A stretch of DNA of 51,432 bases from Bacteroidia bacterium (GCA_026413325.1 JANZYW010000009.1:1-51432), one strand, 5' to 3'. Shown: positions 16,361-26,065, counted from the stretch's first letter. Notes: generated by a model from the sequence alone, not told the origin. Program-made: numbers and translations.

Positions 16361-18946
16361 ATGCGATTCCTTGTGGGGGTTTTCGGCCTCCTCCTGATAA
16401 GTGTGAGCTGCAGCCGGAAAGCCCATCAGAAAACGCAAAAGAAAGACGGTACCTCTTTAGATACTAGTTTCCAGTCTTTATTGCAGTTTTCAGAAGAAGA
16501 GCCTAAAGACTCAAGTTACCCCTTGCTTCCCTATCGTGCGAAGAACTATCAAGGGAGTTATCCCTTGCGTTGGCAGCTGATCCATACGGATTTATCTCTT
16601 TCTCTGGATTGGGCTCGAAAGGAACTGCCTGGGGAAGCACAGCTTACGCTGAAGCCGTATTTTTCTCCCCAACGGGAGCTTGTCATAGACGCCAAATCCT
16701 TTCAGATAGAAGAGGTACGACTGCTACGCCCCAGCTCTGGACGGATTCTTAGCCAGCGATACGACACGCTCAGGCTCTATCTCACGCTGGACAGGGCATA
16801 TACCGTCCAAGAAACTCTCATAGTGTATATCCGATATCGAGCGCAGCCGGAGCGGCTGGAAGGAGGCGGCTCTATGGCGATAGGAGGCAGGAAAGGGGCC
16901 TATTTTATCAATGCGGACCAAAGCCGCCCTTGTGTTCCCCGCCAGTTCTGGACACAAGGAGAGCCTGAATCCGCCTCTGCCTGGTTCCCTACGCTGGATA
17001 GCCCTAATCAAAAGACAACCCAGCGTCTTTGTGTCACTATAGAAGACTCGTTGGTGTCGCTTTCCAATGGACTTTTGACGGGACAGAAGAAGATAGCGGG
17101 AGGGCTTCGTCAAGACTGCTGGGAGCTTAGACAACCGCATTCTCCCTATCTTTTTGCTTTGATTGTGGGTCCATTCCGTATAATCAAGGATACCTGGCGA
17201 GGGAAAGAGGTTGCCTATTATATGGAGCCAGGCTGGGAGTCGCAGGCTCGAGTCATATTCGGAAAAACGCCTCAGATGCTGGAGTTTTTCTCTCAGCGGT
17301 TAGGTGTAGAGTTTCCTTGGCCGAAATATGGCCAGGTGATCGTGCGCGATTTTGTCTCGGGAGCCATGGAAAATACGACCGCTGTGGTGCACGGAGACAT
17401 GCTTTTTTATGACGAGGCAAAAGCGCTTACCGAAGATCATGAGGATGTAGTGGCTCACGAACTCTTTCACCACTGGTTCGGAGACCTTGTAAGCTGTGAA
17501 GGATGGGCTCAACTTCCCCTTAATGAAAGTTTCGCTGACTACAGCGAATATCTGTGGTTAGAACACAGTCGTGGAATAGAAGCGGCTGAAGCCCATCGCA
17601 GACAGTCTTACTTCACGTATCTGGCCGAGAGTCGAGAGAAGAAGGTCCCCCTCATTCGCTATCAGTATGGCGATCCCATGAACATGTTTGATGCGCACAG
17701 TTATCAAAAAGGTGGTCTCGTACTGCATCTTCTTCGACAGACAGCCGGTGACTCTGCTTTCTTTCTCTCTCTGAAACAATATCTTGTAGACAATGCGTAT
17801 CGCTCGGCCGATATTGATCATCTGCGACATGCTTTCGAGAAAGTGACGGGACAGGACTGGACATGGTTTTTTGACCAGCATTTCCATCGTTCGGATGAGG
17901 TCCGATTTATCATACGGGGAGAGCAACGGGGAGACTCTGCGTATATCCGCATCTTTCAGCGAGAATATGATACGCTTCAGGGGCCGTATCGGTACTTCAT
18001 CCATGTGGCTCTTTTATCTGCTATGGGATATGAAGAAGTGCCACTCTTGTTGGAAGGGGATACTTCGTGGGTCGTGGTGAGGCCGGGGCTTCGTTTCGTG
18101 GATGTAGACCCCCATCGGCTACTTATCGGGCAGGTGAAGCGTAGCTATCCCCTGGAGTGGTGGGAGCAGGTTCTATCAGAGGGGCATTCCTATTGGAGCC
18201 GGGTAGAAGCGCTAAATGAGGTGCAACCATACCTTAGCGCAGATAGCGAAAAGTTGGCTCGGTTGTTCGAGGCTTACAGGAAAGGAGGGGCGCTCTGGAG
18301 AGCGGAGGTATGGGATGCTCTTCAGCTGGTGGCGGACTCAGAGGCCGTCGCACAAGTGCTGCCTTTGGCTCGAGAGGCCATCCGAGATTCCGCTCCTATT
18401 GTAAGAGCTGCGGCTTGGAGATTCATTCTTAGCGGGGGGCAGCAAGAGCTTTTTGCTCTGGATAAATGGACACCTGAGATCTATACCGCCCTTTCCGATA
18501 AAAGTAGCGAAGTTCAAAATAATGCCCTGATAGCATTATTCTTTGCAGATACGGCAGCAGCTCAGAGAGAGGCTACAAAAAGAATGGATTCTTCCTCTGA
18601 AGAAATTTTTCTGGCAGCGGTAGCTGTACTTCTCCAGAGAAATGACACCATGGCCGCGCTCCAGCTGGTACAGCGCTATCCTTGTTTGGTCGGGGCCAGT
18701 GCACGTGCCCAATCCATCGCCCTCCTGGTTACTTCCTATCAGCGACTTCCAAGCCTTCGCGCCCGTCTTTTTCCTCTTATCCAGTCTATTGCTCGGACGG
18801 AAAATCCTTGGTATCTTCGCCTTCAAATGGTACAATACTTGAAAATGCGAGTGGGAAGAGACCCAGAAGTTGCCCGGCTTCTTCGGCAGCTAAAGGAAGA
18901 AGAAACGCATCCTGTCCTCCGCTCTGTGTATCAGCGAATGCTATGA
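16361..18946 (+). CDS. M1-family aminopeptidase, predicted lipoprotein, with C-terminal HEAT-like region
   Basis: The 861-residue product begins 'MRFLVGVFGLLLISVSCSRK', a lipoprotein signal peptide with the lipobox cysteine after 'LISVS'. It is thus likely anchored in a membrane facing the periplasm or cell surface. It has the M1 exopeptidase motif 'GAMEN' at 334-338 and the zinc site HExxH at 366-370 ('HELFHHWFG') with Glu389 in 'NESFADY'. The last ~250 residues are helical and rich in Ala/Leu repeats, as in the HEAT-like C-terminal domain of the family. M1 enzymes remove N-terminal residues from peptides. The start at ATG 16361 is supported by the signal peptide and by the -7 box five bases before it. 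Its stop overlaps the start of rlmE (ATGA). Confidence 0.92.
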   Translation: MRFLVGVFGLLLISVSCSRKAHQKTQKKDGTSLDTSFQSLLQFSEEEPKDSSYPLLPYRAKNYQGSYPLRWQLIHTDLSLSLDWARKELPGEAQLTLKPYFSPQRELVIDAKSFQIEEVRLLRPSSGRILSQRYDTLRLYLTLDRAYTVQETLIVYIRYRAQPERLEGGGSMAIGGRKGAYFINADQSRPCVPRQFWTQGEPESASAWFPTLDSPNQKTTQRLCVTIEDSLVSLSNGLLTGQKKIAGGLRQDCWELRQPHSPYLFALIVGPFRIIKDTWRGKEVAYYMEPGWESQARVIFGKTPQMLEFFSQRLGVEFPWPKYGQVIVRDFVSGAMENTTAVVHGDMLFYDEAKALTEDHEDVVAHELFHHWFGDLVSCEGWAQLPLNESFADYSEYLWLEHSRGIEAAEAHRRQSYFTYLAESREKKVPLIRYQYGDPMNMFDAHSYQKGGLVLHLLRQTAGDSAFFLSLKQYLVDNAYRSADIDHLRHAFEKVTGQDWTWFFDQHFHRSDEVRFIIRGEQRGDSAYIRIFQREYDTLQGPYRYFIHVALLSAMGYEEVPLLLEGDTSWVVVRPGLRFVDVDPHRLLIGQVKRSYPLEWWEQVLSEGHSYWSRVEALNEVQPYLSADSEKLARLFEAYRKGGALWRAEVWDALQLVADSEAVAQVLPLAREAIRDSAPIVRAAAWRFILSGGQQELFALDKWTPEIYTALSDKSSEVQNNALIALFFADTAAAQREATKRMDSSSEEIFLAAVAVLLQRNDTMAALQLVQRYPCLVGASARAQSIALLVTSYQRLPSLRARLFPLIQSIARTENPWYLRLQMVQYLKMRVGRDPEVARLLRQLKEEETHPVLRSVYQRML

Positions 18947-19524
18947 GTTACAAACTAAGGGATCCCTATTTCCGCCGGGCTAAGGAAGAAGGGTATCTGG
19001 CCCGTTCGGTCTATAAGCTTCAAGAGATAGATGTTCGGTATAAGCTCTTGCGTCCGGGTATCCACGTGATAGATTTGGGAGCGGCTCCTGGCTCGTGGAC
19101 TCAATATGTGATACAGAAGGGAGGGCCTACAGCTCGAGTCTTTGCCGTAGATATACAACCCTTGCGGTGGAGCTCCCCCCAAGTAGAGTTCCTCCAGATG
19201 GACGTGTTCTCATCGCAAGTCGAAAGAGATGTAGAAGAACGAAAGTGTGATGGTCTCCTGTCGGATATGGCACCTGCTACCACTGGTAGTCGTGCGACTG
19301 ATCAGGTTCGTTCAGCTATGCTGGTCCACAGAAGTTTACAGCTGGCATTTTTAGGAGTGAGGCCCGGTGGCTTTTGGGTAGCCAAGCTTCTGGAAGGACC
19401 AGAGAGAGAAACCTTGTTGAGAGAGGCACAAGCTCTTTTTGCCGACGTGCATGTCTATCGGCCCAAAAGTACCCGCAAGGGTAGCACCGAATGTTTTCTC
19501 GTAGGGCGAGGTCGTTTGTCCTGA
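18943..19524 (+). CDS. rlmE: 23S rRNA 2'-O-ribose methyltransferase RlmE (FtsJ/RrmJ)
   Basis: RlmE methylates the 2'-OH of U2552 in the A-loop of 23S rRNA late in 50S assembly. The 193-residue product has the SAM site 'VIDLGAAPGSWTQYV'. It also has the K-D-K-E tetrad of the family: Lys in 'RSVYKLQEID', Asp in 'LLSDMAP', Lys in 'FWVAKLLEG' and Glu in 'GSTECFLVG'. The start ATG overlaps the M1 peptidase stop by three bases, and homology begins exactly there; the upstream open frame is only a shadow of the peptidase gene. hemW begins within its 3' end, so the genes form a tight operon. Confidence 0.93.
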   Translation: MSYKLRDPYFRRAKEEGYLARSVYKLQEIDVRYKLLRPGIHVIDLGAAPGSWTQYVIQKGGPTARVFAVDIQPLRWSSPQVEFLQMDVFSSQVERDVEERKCDGLLSDMAPATTGSRATDQVRSAMLVHRSLQLAFLGVRPGGFWVAKLLEGPERETLLREAQALFADVHVYRPKSTRKGSTECFLVGRGRLS

Positions 19525-20714
19525 AAGAGTTTGAGCCTTCCGTGCTTGAGGGAAGGTCCCTTGCGTTGTATATTCACATTCCCTTTTGCAGAAAGGGCTG
19601 CCACTATTGTGACTTCTACTTTACCCCTCGGCAGAGCTTGATGGAGCCCTACGTAGAAGCTCTTCTCAAGGAAATAGAGCTATATATTCCCCTCTTGTCT
19701 ATCGTACCCATTAAGACAGTTTTCTTTGGGGGGGGGACCCCCAGCTGGCTACCTGAGGCGCTCTGGGAAAGGCTTTGGAATCGACTGTCTTCTTTACCTA
19801 CCTTCCATCCAGTAGAGGTCACTTTAGAGGCAAACCCAGAAGATATTACTCTCGACCGGCTCCGATTTTGGAAGGACCTCGGGATCACGCGTCTGAGCAT
19901 CGGTATCCAGAGCCTGTCTCCTCGTCTTCTCAATACACTGGGGCGCTGGCACACTCCCCAACAGGCAGAACAAGCTATACAATGGACGGCTCAAATGGAC
20001 TTTCCCTCTTGGAGCGTGGATCTAATGTTTGCTATTCCAGGACAATCCATCGAGGACGTCAAGAGGGATATAGATTTTATTTCATCCTATGCTGTTCCCC
20101 ACATATCTTTTTATGGACTAACTCTTGAAGAAAGGACGGTGCTCTATAAGAAAAAGCTTAGAGCTAAGTTCATTCCAGTTGAAGATGAGGTGTACGAAGA
20201 GGCATACCTGTTTATCTATGATGTACTTTTAGAGAATGGGTATACTTGGTACGAGATATCTAACTGGGCCCGACCAAATCATGAAAGTATTCATAACTGG
20301 TCTTACTGGCTTCGAGAACCTTATATTGGTTTGGGGCCGAGTGCACATAGTTACATCCCGGAGCAGCGGTGGTGGAATGAAAAGAACTTGAAAGCGTACA
20401 TTGAAGCTCTCGAGAGAGCGGACTTGCCCCCTCGAGGGGGAGAGCAACTTTCACCCACTCAGCAAGCGTATGAGCTGTGGCTTACCCGTTTTCGTACCCG
20501 TTTAGGTATAGACAAGGCGTGGGTGGAAAAAGAGGAAAAGATTTTTGCTCAATTTCTTCGCTGGCAAGCGTTCGGCTGGGTAGAAGAAAGAGAAGGTTCT
20601 TTTCGGCTCTCAGCTCGGGGCGCTTTATTAGCGGATTCGTTTGTACGGCAGATTATTTCCTATTCTCCTGTATGCCTCCCGAGTCGTCTGGTCCATTCTT
20701 TAGGAGAAGTATAG
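19491..20714 (+). CDS. hemW: HemW-like radical SAM protein (coproporphyrinogen III oxidase-like)
   Basis: The 407-residue product has 'LYIHIPFCRKGCHYCDFYF' with the CxxxCxxC cluster that binds the radical-SAM [4Fe-4S] centre. It then shows 'TVFFGGGTPSWLP', 'EANPEDIT', 'RLSIGIQSL' and 'WYEISNWARP', with the HemW C-terminal domain at the end ('YIGLGPSAHSY'). HemW is a haem chaperone related to oxygen-independent coproporphyrinogen oxidase; true oxidase (HemN) members usually have more N-terminal sequence. The listed ATG overlaps rlmE by 34 bp. The conserved region begins only near residue 25, so a later start is possible. The 3' end overlaps the following membrane-protein gene. Confidence 0.87.
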   Translation: MFSRRARSFVLKEFEPSVLEGRSLALYIHIPFCRKGCHYCDFYFTPRQSLMEPYVEALLKEIELYIPLLSIVPIKTVFFGGGTPSWLPEALWERLWNRLSSLPTFHPVEVTLEANPEDITLDRLRFWKDLGITRLSIGIQSLSPRLLNTLGRWHTPQQAEQAIQWTAQMDFPSWSVDLMFAIPGQSIEDVKRDIDFISSYAVPHISFYGLTLEERTVLYKKKLRAKFIPVEDEVYEEAYLFIYDVLLENGYTWYEISNWARPNHESIHNWSYWLREPYIGLGPSAHSYIPEQRWWNEKNLKAYIEALERADLPPRGGEQLSPTQQAYELWLTRFRTRLGIDKAWVEKEEKIFAQFLRWQAFGWVEEREGSFRLSARGALLADSFVRQIISYSPVCLPSRLVHSLGEV

Positions 20715-22114
20715 AGTGGATAACTAAAGCTTTTCCTCCTCAAAGAGTAGATGAATGGTCTCAATATGTTGATTTTATTATATTTATACTGTATATATTC
20801 TTGTTTAGCTGGATTATTCATTCGCATATATCCAGAAAAAACAAGATTCTTATATACGCCTGGTATTCAAAGGTAGTTTGGTCTATGTCTGTTTATTTTG
20901 TCTATAACTATTACTACGGCGGAGGAGATGTTATAAACTATATTTCAGATGCCAAAACTCTATTGATGTCTCTTTATTATAGGCCGATTGATACCATAGA
21001 ATATATTTTTTCATCTATTATGAAGGGAAGTTTTTATGATTTTTTTATAGAGAATCCCCGCTTTTATTCGTATTGGCTCAGTGTCCAGATGCGCTTGAAC
21101 TATATATATGATGAAAGCTCTGAACTAGTTTCGGTGCTCTACCTGCCTTTCATCCTTCTTGCCTTTGGCTCTGATTGGGCATCTCTGGTACTTTTTAGTT
21201 TTTTCTCTCTCCTAATATCCTATAAATTTTTTAGATATGTAGCAACAATATACCCAAACTCATCCGTCTATGTTTCTATGCCTATATTCTTTTTGCCATC
21301 TATTTTGATGTGGATTTCTTCACCATTCAAAGAAGCTTTTTCATTATACATAGTAATGTATGTGCTATATAAGTTATCTCAGTTAGGTATGGGTTTTGTC
21401 AGATTTTTTTATCTTTCTGGGCTTATCTTTTTTGCCTACAAAGTGAAGCCATATTTTATATTATCGATAATGCCATCATTCTTTATGTATCTTATACACA
21501 TAAACTATGCTAAATCAAAGAATAAAAGGTATGGTATATTGTACTATTTATCATTTCTTGTTTTTTCTCTGATTTTATTTCCTTCTATTTTTTTATACAT
21601 GTCGCGTACTTCTAAGAAGTATAGTTTTGATTCCGTTTTGGAACATGCTTATGTAGTTCATAGAGATTTGACTTTCAGTGAGGTTTATTACCAAGAGACA
21701 GGAGGGAGTGTGTATGACATAGGCTCGTTTGAACCCACCCTTTCCGGAGTTATTCGCAAGTTTCCTATTGCATTTTTTACGGGATTATTTAGACCTCTTC
21801 CCTGGGAGGCTAAGAAGCTTATAGTCCTTCTTCCTTCAATAGAAAACTTCATTATTTTGATTTTTATTCTGTCTATAGCCATAAAATATGGCCTTATCTC
21901 TCTCTTCAGAGAGATATTGAGAAACAAATGGAGCTTGTATTTCATAGTATTTAGTATTTTCTTCTTATTTATGGTTGGCCTAACGTCAGGGAATTTTGGC
22001 AATCTTGTTCGATATAAGGTACCCGGTATTTTTTTCTTCTATGTGATCTTATTTGGTACGTATGGAGAGCTAAGGCATAACTATGAAACTCATCATAGCA
22101 GGCGCAGGGAGTAG
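20672..22114 (+). CDS. AT-rich polytopic membrane protein, unknown function (possibly polysaccharide polymerase-like)
   Basis: I do not recognise a defined family. The 480-residue product has about ten hydrophobic segments separated by short loops, with a longer loop around 'YYYGGGDVINYISDAKTLLMS'. Such Gly-Gly-Asp loops after the first helices occur in uncharacterised Bacteroidota membrane proteins, and the topology recalls EpsG/Wzy-type polymerases, but this is only resemblance. ATG 20672 lies 43 bp inside hemW, and the 3' end overlaps glpD by 32 bp. From about 20716 to 22080 the DNA is markedly more AT-rich than its neighbours, with many ATA, TTT and TAT codons. Part of this is forced by hydrophobic residues, but third positions are also AT-rich, which suggests later acquisition. 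Confidence 0.66.
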   Translation: MPPESSGPFFRRSIEWITKAFPPQRVDEWSQYVDFIIFILYIFLFSWIIHSHISRKNKILIYAWYSKVVWSMSVYFVYNYYYGGGDVINYISDAKTLLMSLYYRPIDTIEYIFSSIMKGSFYDFFIENPRFYSYWLSVQMRLNYIYDESSELVSVLYLPFILLAFGSDWASLVLFSFFSLLISYKFFRYVATIYPNSSVYVSMPIFFLPSILMWISSPFKEAFSLYIVMYVLYKLSQLGMGFVRFFYLSGLIFFAYKVKPYFILSIMPSFFMYLIHINYAKSKNKRYGILYYLSFLVFSLILFPSIFLYMSRTSKKYSFDSVLEHAYVVHRDLTFSEVYYQETGGSVYDIGSFEPTLSGVIRKFPIAFFTGLFRPLPWEAKKLIVLLPSIENFIILIFILSIAIKYGLISLFREILRNKWSLYFIVFSIFFLFMVGLTSGNFGNLVRYKVPGIFFFYVILFGTYGELRHNYETHHSRRRE

Positions 22115-23477
22115 CGGGCTTGGAGTGGCTTTGGCAGCTGCTCGTAGAGGGTGGCAAGTTCTTCTTTTAGATGCTCGTGACATTGGAGGGGGTACTTCGA
22201 CCGCTTCTACCAAACTTATCCATGGGGGACTTCGTTACTTAGAATCTGCAGTTCGTTCGTTTCGGTATGCAGATTGGAGGCTGGTTCGTGAAGCCTTAGA
22301 AGAGCGAGCCTGGATGATCCGTAGTCATTCTCAGCTTTGTAAACCGCTGCCTTTGGTCGTACCGATTCGGTCCCGGGTCGAGCAATTGTATTATGGGGTG
22401 GGCTTGTACCTTTATCACTATCTCAGCATTCCGCATCGCTTGGCTGCACCGAGTTGGGTCGATTTAGAAAGTTTTCAGCGCCTCTTTCCTTTGGCTCGTT
22501 CTGTTTTTAAGGGAGGTTGGCGATATTGGGATGGGCAGTTTCAGGACAGATTGTATCTGGTTCATTTGGCTTTATTCCTGAAGCAGCGCTATATCTTTGA
22601 AGTTCGCCCGTATCATCGAGTTACGGAGATTTCTTCAGGGGGGCGTCGTGTTCGGGTTCGGGTCCAGGTAGCGGATGGTTCTTTTTACGAAGAGGAAGGG
22701 GATTTTTTTGTAAATGCGACTGGTCCGTGGGCGGATGAGCTGCGGCGCAAAGTGCGACCAGATGCTGTGCCTCGGCTTCGGGTGAGTCGGGGGAGTCATC
22801 TGGTACTTCCGGCAGAGTTTCTTCCTATTCAAGAGGGCTTTCTCATTCCTAAAACTGAGGATGGACGGCTTCTTTTTATCCTTCCATGGCTGGAGAGTAC
22901 AGTACTGGTGGGCACGACGGATGTCGAAGTTGCTCAGCCAGAATGGACTCCATCCGTTCCTGCGGCTGAAGAGGAGTACCTTTTGACGTATTTGCGGCGG
23001 TATTTCAAGGTCGAGGATCCTTTTCCCGTGAAAGCCCGATTTGCGGGATTCCGTCCCCTTGTAGCGGAGAGTTCTCGTTCCACCGCTCGCTTGGCTCGTA
23101 GCCACATAGTAGAGGTATGGCCGCAGCAGCGGTTCCTTAGCCTGATGGGGGGGAAGTGGACGACTTTTCGCAAGATGGGGGAGGATGCAGTAGCAGCTAT
23201 CGCCCAAGCTGTGTCTATTTCTCTTCCGGCGGGAGATAAAGTAGAATCGATTGAGCCTGATCTCAGCGAGCTGGAAGAGCTTAGGAAGATCTATTCTCTT
23301 CCCCTCTTATCAGATGAAGCCTTTTGTGAGGGGGAGGTTCGTTTCTGGAAGCGAGTAGGATGGGCTCTCTACCCTGGTGATATAGTGGAGGGGAGATGGC
23401 AGCTGCATCTTATCGACCAGGTTCGGGCTGAGCGACTGAAAGCGGTTTTGGGGGAGCGCTGGAGTGAGCTTACTTAG
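22083..23477 (+). CDS. glpD: FAD-dependent glycerol-3-phosphate dehydrogenase
   Basis: The enzyme oxidises sn-glycerol 3-phosphate to dihydroxyacetone phosphate at the membrane and passes electrons to quinones. The 464-residue product opens with an FAD-binding fold ('MKLIIAGAGSSGLGVALA', a slight variant of GxGxxG). It then has the family motif 'GTSTASTKLIHGGLRYLE', the mid-chain 'SRGSHLVLP' and 'LVGTTDVE', and 'GGKWTTFRKMGEDA' at the end of the catalytic part. It is shorter than many GlpD proteins, having only a small C-terminal domain. The ATG lies 32 bp inside the AT-rich membrane gene. The stop is convergent with the hlyD-type gene, with 95 bp between. Confidence 0.87.
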   Translation: MKLIIAGAGSSGLGVALAAARRGWQVLLLDARDIGGGTSTASTKLIHGGLRYLESAVRSFRYADWRLVREALEERAWMIRSHSQLCKPLPLVVPIRSRVEQLYYGVGLYLYHYLSIPHRLAAPSWVDLESFQRLFPLARSVFKGGWRYWDGQFQDRLYLVHLALFLKQRYIFEVRPYHRVTEISSGGRRVRVRVQVADGSFYEEEGDFFVNATGPWADELRRKVRPDAVPRLRVSRGSHLVLPAEFLPIQEGFLIPKTEDGRLLFILPWLESTVLVGTTDVEVAQPEWTPSVPAAEEEYLLTYLRRYFKVEDPFPVKARFAGFRPLVAESSRSTARLARSHIVEVWPQQRFLSLMGGKWTTFRKMGEDAVAAIAQAVSISLPAGDKVESIEPDLSELEELRKIYSLPLLSDEAFCEGEVRFWKRVGWALYPGDIVEGRWQLHLIDQVRAERLKAVLGERWSELT

Positions 23478-23572
23478 CAAGGTCCGTTTCCTCTTTCTTA
23501 GAAGATTCATAGTAGACTTGCGGGGGCGTCTTTTCGTTATAGCAGGAAATATATGCGGCCCCCCCTATTGGT

Positions 23573-24724
23573 TTACAGACCTTCGACGGAGGAAAGGAGT
23601 ACTCGTTGTCCTTCGCTAAGCAGAGAAGCTCCAGTGGTGAGCACAGTATCTCCTGCATTTACACCCGTGACAGCTGTTATTCCTCCTCGAGTAGCAGCTA
23701 TTTTTACTTGCTTTCGATAGGCAGCACCAGAGCGATACACGTAAACGAAAGCCACGCTGTCTTGGAATTGAATGGCTTCGGTGGGCACCACTAAGGCTTG
23801 GGGGAGCTGCTTTTCTGGGATTCGAACATAAGCTATCAAGTTGGGACGAAGCTGGTTTTTGTACGAAGTGGGTATCTCGCGAATAACGATGGTGAAGGTC
23901 CTACTCAGAGGGCTGATGTTTTCGCTTATGGTGGCTATCCGACTTCGGAAAGTGGAAGCGAGGTCGGGGATATGGATTTCTACTTCTTGGCCTGGTCGTA
24001 CGAGTGAGAGGTAGCTTTCCGGAATTTCGCTTTTGATTTCCCACTGCCCCGAGCTGATTAGGCGAAATGCGGGTGCTCCGGGTGCCAGCAGTTCACCGGG
24101 CCGGGCCAATACGGCGTCCACTTTCCCTGCAAAGGGCGCTCTAATCTGAGCATTTCGGAGCTGCTCTTCCACTGTGGCTATGGAAGCTTCCAGTGCCTCT
24201 TTGTTGTTCTTAGCTGTGAGGTATTGGACTTCAGAGCCGATCCCTTCCTCGTAGAGCTTCTTTTGTTTTTCATATAGCGTTCGAGCTAATTCCAGGCGAG
24301 TACGAAGCTCCGTCAGGTTTTTGCGGATGACTTCTGCCTCTTGCTCCAGGAGAAGCTGATGTGCTGCTACTTGCTGCCCTTCTTGGACATAGATAGCGAC
24401 TACGGGAGCAGCTATTTTACCCGTTAGATTCACGACTTGGCGATTGTCTACGGCTCCTTGAAACTGGAGATAGGCTATAAAAGGCTGGGGTTGGAGCACG
24501 GTGTATCCAACTGAAACTTGCTTGCCCAATCCGTATGTGCTATCCTCCGCTTGAATGGCTTGCTCCAGTTCCGCTATTTGGCTTTGTAGCCGAAACAACT
24601 CTTTCCGGAGCTTTTCTACTTGCTTTTTCTTTTCTTCTAGCGACAGTTTTTCTGGTTTTGAGTGAGATTGACAGTGCCAGAATAAAAAGGTGGAGAGGAC
24701 GACTATGGTTGTCAGTTTTGACAT
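23573..24724 (-). CDS. Efflux periplasmic adaptor (HlyD/RND membrane-fusion) lipoprotein
   Basis: The 383-residue product has a lipoprotein signal ('VVLSTFLFWHCQSHS'), then a coiled-coil at about 24-60 and the split lipoyl/barrel-sandwich fold of RND adaptors ('VAIYVQEGQQVAAHQLLLE' and 'IRAPFAGKVDAVLARPGE'). A long hairpin separates the two halves. The beta-barrel and membrane-proximal parts follow ('VRPGQEVEIHIPD', 'VVPTEAIQFQD'). It should link an inner-membrane pump to the outer-membrane TolC-type channel. It starts three bases after the tolC-like gene. No RND or ABC pump gene follows; the next gene is the convergent glpD, so the pump must be encoded elsewhere or is lost. Confidence 0.9.
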   Translation of the reverse strand: MSKLTTIVVLSTFLFWHCQSHSKPEKLSLEEKKKQVEKLRKELFRLQSQIAELEQAIQAEDSTYGLGKQVSVGYTVLQPQPFIAYLQFQGAVDNRQVVNLTGKIAAPVVAIYVQEGQQVAAHQLLLEQEAEVIRKNLTELRTRLELARTLYEKQKKLYEEGIGSEVQYLTAKNNKEALEASIATVEEQLRNAQIRAPFAGKVDAVLARPGELLAPGAPAFRLISSGQWEIKSEIPESYLSLVRPGQEVEIHIPDLASTFRSRIATISENISPLSRTFTIVIREIPTSYKNQLRPNLIAYVRIPEKQLPQALVVPTEAIQFQDSVAFVYVYRSGAAYRKQVKIAATRGGITAVTGVNAGDTVLTTGASLLSEGQRVLLSSVEGL

Positions 24725-24727
24725 AGG

Positions 24728-26065
24728 TTATTCGATTGAGAGGGTTCCAATGGCTTTTTGCCAGTCTATATAAGCGAGGTAGGCTTCCAGTAATGTGGAA
24801 GTGTAGGTGGTCTGCGCTTGTTCGTAACTCATTTGTGCCTGGAGAAGTTCTAATGTGGAGCCTACCCCGAGCTGTTGTTTGCGTTGTGCGACTTGAAGGA
24901 CTTCTTGCGCTAAAGAGAGATTTCTTTGGCTGATCTCGAGGGAACGAAGACTGTTGAGGAGCTGCCTTCGAGCAGTTTCAGCCTCTAAGGTGAGGACCTG
25001 ACGCATCTGGAAGAGGTCATTCTGGTTTTTTTGGAGTTCTAAGCGGGCCTGGCTTACCTGACTCGCTCTTCGCAAGCCATCGAAGAGAGGAACTTGGATC
25101 TGAGCTCCGATAAAGGCGATGGGAAACCAGCGTTTTTGTGTGTCGAAGAAATCAAATGATTTGCGCTGGGCTTGGGTGGCTAAGTTCCCCACGAAGGTGA
25201 GAGAAGGCAAATAACTTGCTTGGTAACGGCGCAGATTAAGTTCTAAAGCTTGTCGCTGCTGGAGGAGTACCTTGTATTCCCATCGATGGGTGGGATCGAA
25301 CGTACTCGCGGAGAGGGTATCGGGGAGGAGCGTCAGGAGTTCGGATGGGGCAAGTGTATCGATTAGGACGATAGGGGTTTCGAGAGGCATGCCCATCTGC
25401 AGTTTTAGGGTGAGATAGGACAGGCCAGTGAGTTCAGCAGCTCGGTTGCGCTCCGTTTCGAGATTGTTGAGGCTGACTTGAAGGCGCTGAAGGTCTAACC
25501 GCTCTGCATATCCTGTTTCAAAGAGGGCTTGCGTTTGTCGCACCAGTATCTCCAATTGCTGTATATTATGAGAGAGAAGGCGGAGTCGTTCTTGGCTTAC
25601 CAGGGCACTGTAGTAAGCCTTTTTTACTGCGGCTATGGTTTCTGTTTGAGAGCGGCGATAGGCCCTATAAGTTAGCTCTTTTACAGCTCGAGCGGCTTGG
25701 AGCCCTACGAGATACGTCCCATCAAAGAGAAGTTGGGTTCCCGTGACACTGAACTCCAGGTTGTAGGGTACGCCGAACCGAACAGGGATGAAGGTACCCC
25801 GAGGAGCTCCAAAGAACTCTCCTGGCACCAGTGAAGTGGGGATTTCTACGAAATAGCGGAGGGAACCTGTTCCATTTAGCTGGGGAAGTCCCGCAGCACG
25901 GACTTCAGCTATTTTTTGTCGAGCTATTTGGTAGTCCAAGTAACTATTTTGAATGGTGGGAGACCGTTCTAATGCGTATTGAATGCAAGCTCGTAGGGTT
26001 AAAGCTTGAGGCTCTTGAGAAAAAGCTATAAAGAAGCTCCAGAGGAGCCACCATTTATTTTGCAT
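24728..26065 (-). CDS. TolC-family outer-membrane efflux protein
   Basis: The 445-residue product has a signal peptide ('WWLLWSFFIAFSQ') and the two-repeat TolC plan. Each repeat starts like 'LRACIQYALERSPTIQNSYL', followed by long amphipathic helices with the conserved 'QTQALFETGYAERLDLQRLQ' and 'AQRKQQLGVGSTLELLQAQ' segments. Such proteins trimerise to form an outer-membrane channel joined to a periplasmic tunnel. The ATG overlaps the end of tetR by 11 bp, and the adaptor gene follows after three bases, so the three genes form one operon. Confidence 0.9.
   Translation of the reverse strand: MQNKWWLLWSFFIAFSQEPQALTLRACIQYALERSPTIQNSYLDYQIARQKIAEVRAAGLPQLNGTGSLRYFVEIPTSLVPGEFFGAPRGTFIPVRFGVPYNLEFSVTGTQLLFDGTYLVGLQAARAVKELTYRAYRRSQTETIAAVKKAYYSALVSQERLRLLSHNIQQLEILVRQTQALFETGYAERLDLQRLQVSLNNLETERNRAAELTGLSYLTLKLQMGMPLETPIVLIDTLAPSELLTLLPDTLSASTFDPTHRWEYKVLLQQRQALELNLRRYQASYLPSLTFVGNLATQAQRKSFDFFDTQKRWFPIAFIGAQIQVPLFDGLRRASQVSQARLELQKNQNDLFQMRQVLTLEAETARRQLLNSLRSLEISQRNLSLAQEVLQVAQRKQQLGVGSTLELLQAQMSYEQAQTTYTSTLLEAYLAYIDWQKAIGTLSIE

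Noticed and set aside
20672-22114. The AT-rich membrane gene as part of a mobile element
   Set aside because: No flanking repeats, integrase or transposase; both neighbours overlap it.
22635-23207. 190-codon minus-strand open frame inside glpD
   Set aside because: Shadow of the GlpD reading frame; low-complexity translation and no promoter.
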